Shown here: piece after piece, positions 57,895 to 64,000 of the stretch | Position numbering within the stretch: position 1 is the first letter of the stretch | How the letters are laid out: each line of letters opens with the position of its first letter | Assembly (NCBI RefSeq): GCF_947500835.1 | Contig: NZ_CANMTQ010000005.1 | Location: forward strand, 186,001-250,000 | DNA length: 64,000 nt | Source: an uncultured Halomonas sp. | GTDB taxonomy: Bacteria; Pseudomonadota; Gammaproteobacteria; Pseudomonadales; Halomonadaceae | Direction: 5' to 3' | Notes under the pieces: model-generated | Told to the model about the DNA's origin: nothing | The model's database searches: none | Seen by the model: the letters and a program-made list of their open reading frames with translations, nothing else | Program-made: the position numbers and the translations under genes

Positions 57895-58947
57895 CTACTG
57901 ATCGATCTCAAGGTTCGGGCGCGGCGTATCTGCCGTGCTCGGCGGCAGGATGGGATATTCCACCCGGGGTTGCTCGCCGGTCAGGCTATGCAGGAACGCG
58001 GTGATCGACTCCACTTCCTCCTCATTCAACTCGGACCCGAGTTGCGCCACCCCCATTACCGCTACTGCCTGCTTCAAATCCCAGGCCTTGCCGCTGTGGA
58101 AATACGGCGGCGTCAGAGCAATATTGCGCAGGCTCGGCACTTTAAAGACGTACTCATCGGAAGCGGACTCCGTGACTGCAAAACGCCCCTTGTCTTCCGG
58201 CGGAAGGAAGTTGGCACCGGGTTTTTCCACCACGCCGAAGGGCTGATATTGATCACCGCCAAGATTGATGCCGCTATGACAGGCGGCGCAGCCCTTGTTT
58301 ACGAACAGCTCGAGCCCGGTCTTCTGCTGATCGCTCAGGGCGTCGGCATCCCCACGCAGATATTGATCGAAAGGCGCGTTGGGCGTGATCAGCGTCGCCT
58401 CGAACAAGGCGATCACATCCTGAATATTATCGATAGTGATGGCCTCTTCCGCTTCGGGAAACGCCTCCTCGAAAACCGGTTGATAGCCGGGGATTCCCTT
58501 GAGCATATTTACCGCATTCTCGTGAGTGGTGGCCATTTCCACCGGGTTGATCAATGGGCCCCCGGCCTGCTCGGCAAGATCCTCGGCGCGACCGTCCCAG
58601 AACTGGGCGGTATTGAATACTGCGTTGAGCACCGTGGGCGAGTTGCGTCCGCCCACTTGCCAGCGATGCCCTATCGAGGTTTCAAGCATGTCGGTACCAC
58701 CGAGGCCTACCAAGTGACAGGTATTGCAGCTGATGGTATGGCTTTTCGACAGCCTCGGCTCGAAGAAGAGCATCTTGCCAAGCTCCACCTTGGCCGGTGT
58801 GCTGGGATTGCCCTCCATCTCAGGCGGCTGCTCGGGAATTGGCTTGAACAGCGCCTGGGCGCGGCTCATCAACTCATCATCTGCGGCCATGGTCGCCCCC
58901 GCCACTATCATGCCAGCCATCATCAGTACCAGACTTCGTTTTTGCAT
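57895..58947 (-). CDS. Di-heme cytochrome c peroxidase (CcpA/MauG family)
   Basis: This 350-residue periplasmic peroxidase reduces H2O2 with electrons from small cytochromes. It has a signal peptide (LVLMMAGMIVAGATMA), the N-terminal peroxidatic heme site CNTCH (74-78), the conserved FWDGRAEDLAEQAGGPL, and the C-terminal heme site CAACH (220-224), followed by FKVPSLRNIALTPPYFHSG. All are typical for bacterial CCP. It has its own terminator downstream and is divergent from the Zn-alcohol dehydrogenase. Confidence 0.94.
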   Translation of the reverse strand: MQKRSLVLMMAGMIVAGATMAADDELMSRAQALFKPIPEQPPEMEGNPSTPAKVELGKMLFFEPRLSKSHTISCNTCHLVGLGGTDMLETSIGHRWQVGGRNSPTVLNAVFNTAQFWDGRAEDLAEQAGGPLINPVEMATTHENAVNMLKGIPGYQPVFEEAFPEAEEAITIDNIQDVIALFEATLITPNAPFDQYLRGDADALSDQQKTGLELFVNKGCAACHSGINLGGDQYQPFGVVEKPGANFLPPEDKGRFAVTESASDEYVFKVPSLRNIALTPPYFHSGKAWDLKQAVAVMGVAQLGSELNEEEVESITAFLHSLTGEQPRVEYPILPPSTADTPRPNLEIDQ

Positions 58948-59110
58948 GCTGCTCCCCCTTGTTCATGCGGTGAACCACCCGACCTGCCCCGCATTAATGC
59001 ATGGGCGTCTTATAGGAAACTTAAGCTCGAAGTACTAGCGATTCCTTCACTCGTCCCGGTTCCGAACTCATAACCTCATTTTATAATCTAACTAACTTGC
59101 GAGCTTTTCC

Positions 59111-59124
59111 TTGACGCATATCAA
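59111..59124 (+). promoter_or_regulatory. FNR/Dnr box upstream of the alcohol dehydrogenase
   Basis: TTGACGCATATCAA fits TTGAC-N4-ATCAA. It is centred 98 nt upstream of the ADH ATG, giving a leader near 57 nt if it acts at -41.5. It is 164 nt from the divergent peroxidase start and could serve either gene. Confidence 0.65.
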
Positions 59125-59215
59125 GAATACTGTGGATGGCCCATGCCATCCTGATCTGGTGGTATTTGGTATCGACTGCCGTTGGCAGCTTTTCACCTTC
59201 ATGGGAGCAAATTTC

Positions 59216-60247
59216 ATGAAAGCATTGGTATTTCACGGTCCTGGTAAACGCAGTTGGGAAGACAAGCCGCGTCCAAGCATCGAGAAGCCCACGGACGCGG
59301 TGGTGCGCATCACCCATACCACCATCTGCGGCACCGACCTGCACATTCTGAAAGGCGATGTACCCGCCGTGAAGGATGGCCGTACTTTGGGCCACGAAGG
59401 CGTGGGAGTGGTGGAAGAAGTCGGTGACGGCGTGAGCAATATCAAGGTCGGCGACGAGGTGCTGATCTCCTGCGTTACCTCCTGCGGCCGCTGCGACTAC
59501 TGCAAGCGCGGCATCTATGCCCACTGCCGCGACGGCGGCTGGATTCTCGGCCACCTGATTGACGGCACCCAGGCCGAATATGTACGCACTCCCCATGCCG
59601 ACAACAGTCTGTTTCCACTACCCGATGACATGAACCGGGAGGCAGCGGTGATGCTCAGCGACATCCTGCCCACCGGTCACGAGATTGGCGCCCTCAACGG
59701 CGAGGTCAAGCTCGGCGACACGGTGGTCATCGTCGGCGCCGGCCCCATCGGTCTGGCGGCGCTGATGACATCGCGTTTCTATTCTCCGGCGCGCATCATC
59801 ATGGTCGATCCCGACGAGAACCGTTTGGCCATGGCCAAACAGCTCGGCGCCACCGACATCATCGCCCGAGATCCGGTCGAAGCCATCAACAATCTGACCG
59901 GCGGCGAAGGCGTGGACGTGGCCATGGAGGCGGTGGGCATTCCCGAAACCTTCGATGTCTGTCAGCAGATCGTTCGGGCGGGCGGGCACATCGCCAATAT
60001 GGGCGTACACGGAAAGAGTGTCGATCTCCAACTGCAGAACCTATGGATCAAGAACATCACTCTGCGTACCGGCCTGGTCAGCACCAACACCATTCCGGTA
60101 CTGATGCGTGCCGTGGAAAGCGGCGACGTAGAGCCTGCAGAGCTGGTGACCCACCGCTTCAAGCTCGACGAGATCGAAAAGGCCTATGATATCTTCACCG
60201 ATGCGGCAAAGGAGAAAGCCATCAAGATGATCTTGACCGTCGAGTGA
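59216..60247 (+). CDS. Zinc-dependent alcohol dehydrogenase (MDR family)
   Basis: This 343-residue medium-chain alcohol dehydrogenase has catalytic zinc ligands Cys38 (TICGTDLH) and His60-Glu61 (GHEGVG), four structural-zinc cysteines (Cys90, 93, 96, 104 in CGRCDYCKRGIYAHC), and NAD-binding VVIVGAGPIGLAALMTS with Asp at VDPDENR. The layout resembles bacterial ADHs acting on short alcohols or isopropanol. I start at the ATG at 59216 (GGGAG 8 nt upstream), not at the longer open frame, whose first codons overlap the FNR box. Confidence 0.92.
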   Translation: MKALVFHGPGKRSWEDKPRPSIEKPTDAVVRITHTTICGTDLHILKGDVPAVKDGRTLGHEGVGVVEEVGDGVSNIKVGDEVLISCVTSCGRCDYCKRGIYAHCRDGGWILGHLIDGTQAEYVRTPHADNSLFPLPDDMNREAAVMLSDILPTGHEIGALNGEVKLGDTVVIVGAGPIGLAALMTSRFYSPARIIMVDPDENRLAMAKQLGATDIIARDPVEAINNLTGGEGVDVAMEAVGIPETFDVCQQIVRAGGHIANMGVHGKSVDLQLQNLWIKNITLRTGLVSTNTIPVLMRAVESGDVEPAELVTHRFKLDEIEKAYDIFTDAAKEKAIKMILTVE

Positions 60248-60279
60248 GAATTGAAAGCGAGTGCCAGACGCAGTTACTG

Positions 60280-61698
60280 TTAGCCCAACGCACAATCCGC
60301 CGGTTCATGACACAGCGGCAGGTCAGGTTGCGCGCGCCGTTTACCGAGTTCACGACGAACGGCCTGCAAGGCGCTGCGCAACCCTTCCTCGACGACCGGA
60401 TGATAGAACGGCATCTCGAGTAGCTGCTCGACGGTCAACTCCTGCTGAATCGACCAGGCCAGCAGATGCAGCAGATGCTCCGCATCCGGGGCCACCATCT
60501 CCGTGCCGAGCAGGCGCCCGTCGCGTTCGTCGGCGTAGACCTGCAGGATTCCCGCATTGCGTCCTGCCATTAGCGCTCGGCCCTGTCGGCTGAAATCGAC
60601 GCTGCCGGACACGACACCATTCTTCGGCAGATCCGCTCCCGTCAGCCCTGCGTATCCGGCACCGGGCTCGGTAAAGACAATGCCTTGAGGCGTGCGTCGA
60701 CGGTGGCACTCGGCATCCGGGTGCAGTGCGTGATAGGCGGCGATGCGCCCTTCGTCTGCCGCCTCGTGCATCAGCGGGCGCAGCCCATTCACATCGCCGG
60801 TGATATAGATCGGCAGATCGGCGATTCGCAGGGTCGAGGCATCGAACAGAGGCACGCCTCGCTTATCAAGCTCCACTCCCAGATTCTCGAGTCCGAGTCC
60901 CTCGACGTTGGGCTGCCGTCCCAGAGAGGCGAGTACCCAGTCGACCTCTACCTTTTGCCCTCCTCCTTGCATCAATACACCTTCATCGCCCTGACGCAGC
61001 GTTACATCCGCCCCGGTAGTGACGGACATCTGACCTTTGAGCACCTCGAGCAGGCTGGCATTGACTTCCGGATCGCTAAGCCCCGCCACGCTGGACCCAC
61101 GAGTGAAGGCATGTACCTCGCAGCCGAGTTGAGCGAAGGCCTGGCCCAATTCCACGCCGATCGGGCCGAGGCCGACCACGCCCAGGCGTCGCCCCGGCGC
61201 CTGGAGTTCGAAGACATCGTCGGAGGTAACGATCCGGTCTCCCAGGGCTTGCCAAGTCTCAGGCACAACAGGACGTGTACCAGTGGCAATGATCACCATC
61301 TCGGCCTGAATCCGCTCGCCGTTGACTTCAAGAGTGGTGGGATCGAGAAAACGCGGCTGACCGTGAATGCTGCGCTCGCCGAGGGATTCGGCGGTGTCGA
61401 TCGGACCGGCGATGAAACGATCGCGCAGCTTGCGAACGTGCGCCATGATGGTGACCAGATCGGCTTCGAGCGTATCGGTGCCCCGTATCCCGCTCGCCGC
61501 CAGCCAGTCGCGGCGGCCATAAGCATGGGCGACTTCGAGCAGCGCCTTCGAGGGCATGCAACCGACCCGCGCACAGGTCGTGCCATAGGGGCCGGCGTTG
61601 ATCAGCAGCACATCATCCGTATAGCGTCGCGCCTCACTCAGGGCGGTCAGCCCGGCGGTGCCGGCGCCCAGAATCACCAGCTTCACTTGTCGTGTCAT
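60280..61698 (-). CDS. Pyridine nucleotide-disulfide oxidoreductase (dihydrolipoamide dehydrogenase-like)
   Basis: This 472-residue flavoprotein has the FAD motif VILGAGTAGLTAL, the redox disulfide CARVGCMPSK (Cys42, Cys47), the NAD motif VVGLGPIGVELGQA and ITGDVNGLRPLMHEAADEG, and the C-terminal FYHPVVEEGL in place of the His-Pro-Thr motif of dihydrolipoamide dehydrogenase. Family members include Lpd3-type enzymes and MerA-like reductases without the heavy-metal domain. No 2-oxo-acid dehydrogenase genes are nearby, so the electron acceptor is uncertain. Convergent with the ADH. Confidence 0.85.
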   Translation of the reverse strand: MTRQVKLVILGAGTAGLTALSEARRYTDDVLLINAGPYGTTCARVGCMPSKALLEVAHAYGRRDWLAASGIRGTDTLEADLVTIMAHVRKLRDRFIAGPIDTAESLGERSIHGQPRFLDPTTLEVNGERIQAEMVIIATGTRPVVPETWQALGDRIVTSDDVFELQAPGRRLGVVGLGPIGVELGQAFAQLGCEVHAFTRGSSVAGLSDPEVNASLLEVLKGQMSVTTGADVTLRQGDEGVLMQGGGQKVEVDWVLASLGRQPNVEGLGLENLGVELDKRGVPLFDASTLRIADLPIYITGDVNGLRPLMHEAADEGRIAAYHALHPDAECHRRRTPQGIVFTEPGAGYAGLTGADLPKNGVVSGSVDFSRQGRALMAGRNAGILQVYADERDGRLLGTEMVAPDAEHLLHLLAWSIQQELTVEQLLEMPFYHPVVEEGLRSALQAVRRELGKRRAQPDLPLCHEPADCALG

Positions 61699-61759
61699 GG
61701 TTCCTCCATAGCTGAAATAAAATCCTCAAACGCTGAGCCTAGTCCACAGGAACGGCATC

Positions 61760-62251
61760 TCACCAACTCATCAAGTTCGATTGGCCTTGCAGCCCCTCGA
61801 AGCGATCCGTCACGTAGCGGCTGTGACAGGCCACGCAGGATTCGGTCATGCGATTGTATGTCTCGAGCTGCTTTTCAGTATTTTTCTGCTTCCCCGCCTC
61901 GGCCAGCGACGCTGCCAACTGGTGGAGGCGCTCATCCATCTGCAGGAATTCCTCGGGCACCGCCGCCATCAGATCCTGTTCATCCTGCTCGGTCAGGGAC
62001 TGCTCGAGGATGAAGCTGTCGTGAATGGCCTGGCCCTTCTGCGCCACCTCGTCGTGCCTGCCCTGAATGATGGCGCTATAGGTCTCCTGCATGGCCGACT
62101 CGATCTCGACCATCTCCCTGACCAGCAGCCCGCGCAGCTTATCGGTCAGCTCAGGGCCCACCGGTTCCGCGGCAATGACAGCTTCCCCCGATGCCAGGCT
62201 CGCTACCATGGCAGCCGACAGGATGGCTTGACATGTCTGTCTCTTGTTCAT
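61760..62251 (-). CDS. Cytochrome c'-like monoheme protein
   Basis: This 163-residue exported protein has a signal peptide (AILSAAMVASLASGEAVIA), a mostly helical body and a single heme site, CVACH (139-143), near the C-terminus. C-terminal heme attachment after a helical bundle is the class II cytochrome c / cytochrome c' layout; such proteins bind NO. The ATG at 62251 has GAGG 8 nt upstream. It follows the RND gene on the same strand. Confidence 0.75.
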   Translation of the reverse strand: MNKRQTCQAILSAAMVASLASGEAVIAAEPVGPELTDKLRGLLVREMVEIESAMQETYSAIIQGRHDEVAQKGQAIHDSFILEQSLTEQDEQDLMAAVPEEFLQMDERLHQLAASLAEAGKQKNTEKQLETYNRMTESCVACHSRYVTDRFEGLQGQSNLMSW

Positions 62252-62266
62252 GATCCACACCTCGCT

Positions 62267-64000
62267 TCACGTTGGTTTACTTGCTCGGGGCATTACCTTC
62301 CCGGACGTGCCCTCCTCTACCCGCGCCCAGCCCAGGTCGTCGAAGATCACATACAGCGCCGGAATCACCACCAGCACCAGTATGGTAGAAGTCAGCAGGC
62401 CGAACACCACGGCGATCACCAAGGGCTGTACCGCTGCCGCCTGGGCGCTGGTCTCGGCCAGCAGCGGCAAGAGCCCCGCGATGGTGGTACTCGTCGAAAT
62501 CAGGATGGCGCGCAGACGATCACGACTGGCCTGACCGGCGGCGGCGATGGCGGATTGCCCCGAGACGCGGTAGCTCTTGATGAAATGAATCAGCAGGATG
62601 GCATTGTTGACCACGATCCCCGCCAGGGACGCCACGCCGATCATCGAGGGCATCGAGAAATAGAAGCCCATCAGTACATGGCCCCAGAGCGCGCCGACGA
62701 AGGCCAGCGGGATCGACAGCATGACGATCAGCGGTTCGACATAGCTTCTGAACTGGAAGGAAAGGATGACGAAGATGCCGATCAGCCCGATCAGCAGCGC
62801 ACGACGAATGGAGCCGCCGGTTTCCGCGGAGCGGGCGACCTGGCCCTCGAAAGCGACAGTGACCTCGGGATGGCGCGCCTGGAAATCCGGCAGCCAGCTC
62901 TGGCGAATATCGTCGACGATCGCCTGGGCATTGGCCACTGTCGCATCCACGTCGGCGGTCACGGTAGCGGTACGCTGGCCATCGACACGGGTGATCCGCG
63001 CCCAGCCACGCGCCTTCTCGATGTCCGCGACCACTTCAAGAGGCACCCGGCCTCCTCCCGGGAGCTGCACGGTCAAGTCCTGGAGATCATCCAGGCTCTG
63101 TCGATCCTGCTCGGCGTGACGCACCAGGATTTCCACGTCCCGCTGGCCGATGCGCAGGGTGTCGCTGATTTGCCCGAGCATGGCGGCCCGCAGCTGCGCG
63201 GCAGTCTCTTCCGCGGTCAGCCCAAGCCCGTGGGCGCCTTGGGCCAGGGACAGGCGGCGCTCAGGCTTGCCGGGGCGCAGGTCATCGATGACGCTGTACA
63301 CGCCCGTGTAGCCGGCAAGATGCTCGGAGAGCTCCAGTGAAGCCGCCTTCAGCCCCTCCAGGCTCTCCCCCTGTAGACGCACTTCGATAGGGATGCCCGC
63401 GGGTCCGAATCCAGGCTCCTGAATGATCAAACTAAGCAGCCCAGGAATATCGCCGGTCTCCTTCTGCCAGGCGGTGGTCAGCTCATTCAGGCTCAGGCTG
63501 CGCCGCTCCGTGCTGAGCAGATCCACAATCAGCGTGGCCACATGGGCCCCGGCCTCCCGAGCGCTGTGATTGTGGTTGAAGCGTACCTGAATGGCGCGCA
63601 CCAGAGGCGTTTCATCCGGCTGCTCTGGCGTCAGCCGCGCATCGATCTCGCGCAGGGCCTCCTCGACCCGGGACGCCACCGCTTCGGTACGTGACAGCGG
63701 CGTGCCCTGGGGCATCAGGATACGTGCCTCGAGTACGTCGCCGTCGATTTCCGGCATGGCTTCGCTGCCGATATGGCCTCCGGCAAGATAGCCGCCGGAG
63801 CCCAGCAACAGAATCAGCACGCCGCCCAGCAAGGCGTAACGCCAGCGAATCGCCGCATCGGCCAGACGCCCGACGCCCTCCCGAAACGCCTCGAAGCGAC
63901 GATCGAAGCCAACACGCAGCCGCGAGGGCTCGGCCTGCAAGCGATGGAGACTGCCTTTCAGATGATGCGGCAGGATGAAGAAGGCTTCGATCAGACTCGC
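62267..64000 (-). CDS. RND-family efflux permease, C-terminal half (cut by window edge)
   Basis: This is the C-terminal 577 residues of an AcrB-type RND permease; the gene continues past the right edge. The frame is open from 64000 (SLIEAFFILPHHLKGSL, the middle amphipathic region) to the stop at 62267. Visible parts are TM7, a large periplasmic loop (about residues 80-370), and TM8-TM12 with VEPLIVMLSIPLAFVGALWG, MIGVASLAGIVVNNAILLI and VQPLVIAVVFGLLTST. Substrate is unknown; partner adaptor genes would lie outside the window. Confidence 0.9.
   Translation of the reverse strand, partial: ASLIEAFFILPHHLKGSLHRLQAEPSRLRVGFDRRFEAFREGVGRLADAAIRWRYALLGGVLILLLGSGGYLAGGHIGSEAMPEIDGDVLEARILMPQGTPLSRTEAVASRVEEALREIDARLTPEQPDETPLVRAIQVRFNHNHSAREAGAHVATLIVDLLSTERRSLSLNELTTAWQKETGDIPGLLSLIIQEPGFGPAGIPIEVRLQGESLEGLKAASLELSEHLAGYTGVYSVIDDLRPGKPERRLSLAQGAHGLGLTAEETAAQLRAAMLGQISDTLRIGQRDVEILVRHAEQDRQSLDDLQDLTVQLPGGGRVPLEVVADIEKARGWARITRVDGQRTATVTADVDATVANAQAIVDDIRQSWLPDFQARHPEVTVAFEGQVARSAETGGSIRRALLIGLIGIFVILSFQFRSYVEPLIVMLSIPLAFVGALWGHVLMGFYFSMPSMIGVASLAGIVVNNAILLIHFIKSYRVSGQSAIAAAGQASRDRLRAILISTSTTIAGLLPLLAETSAQAAAVQPLVIAVVFGLLTSTILVLVVIPALYVIFDDLGWARVEEGTSGKVMPRASKPT

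Noticed and set aside
61781..63340. Plus-strand open frame of 519 codons over the cytochrome and RND genes
   Set aside because: It spans two real genes on the opposite strand and contains no family motif.

Overview
The window is a high-GC gammaproteobacterial chromosome segment. A Halomonas-like member of the Halomonadaceae is the best fit: gene order is serB-parC-parE, followed by yqiA, pgi and cmoAB, with a class I PHA synthase, a TctCBA tricarboxylate transporter and a complete cytochrome cd1 nitrite reductase locus. This assignment is an inference from gene content. There is no rRNA, tRNA, IS element or CRISPR array.

Layout. 1-9002 is housekeeping: serB (cut by the window edge), parC, a REP-like doublet, parE, yqiA, pgi, cmoA and cmoB. 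9015-16333 is a TTT transporter operon (tctC-tctB-tctA plus an AbrB-family membrane protein) facing a tctD-tctE two-component pair that ends in an orphan periplasmic binding protein. 16367-17785 holds a CAP-domain protein and a RIO-type kinase. 17925-41580 is an island for respiration and nitrogen oxides: flavohemoglobin hmp, a SulP transporter, a C-family (cbb3-like) oxidase with a CcoO-cytochrome c fusion and two small membrane proteins, a methyltransferase, a small exported helical protein behind a Dnr/FNR box, an SDR/P450 pair, nnrS, and the heme d1 and nitrite reductase genes (nirDLGHJEN and nirS on the minus strand, nirC and nirF divergent). A SnoaL-like protein and an ATP-grasp enzyme follow. 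41657-47532 holds a HAD-like protein without its nucleophile, an SSS transporter, a CurA-like reductase, a homocysteine methyltransferase-like enzyme and lldD. 48060-55944 is a V/A-type ATPase operon of the bacterial type (B-D-I-K-E-DUF2764-A), followed by phaC. 57895-64000 holds a di-heme peroxidase, a Zn-alcohol dehydrogenase behind an FNR box, a flavin disulfide reductase, a cytochrome c'-like protein and the C-terminal half of an RND pump.

How the genes fit together. NirS reduces nitrite to NO in the periplasm, and the nirDLGHJE-F-N products make and load its heme d1. Hmp and NnrS handle NO. TTGAT/TTGAC-N4-(A/G)TCAA boxes lie before nirS/nirC, the small exported gene at 25666 and the alcohol dehydrogenase. 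NsrR-like palindromes lie before hmp and nnrS, and a weaker one lies just before the oxidase block. The island therefore looks like one regulon for low oxygen and nitric oxide. norCB, nosZ, nirM and the dnr and nsrR regulator genes are not in this window.
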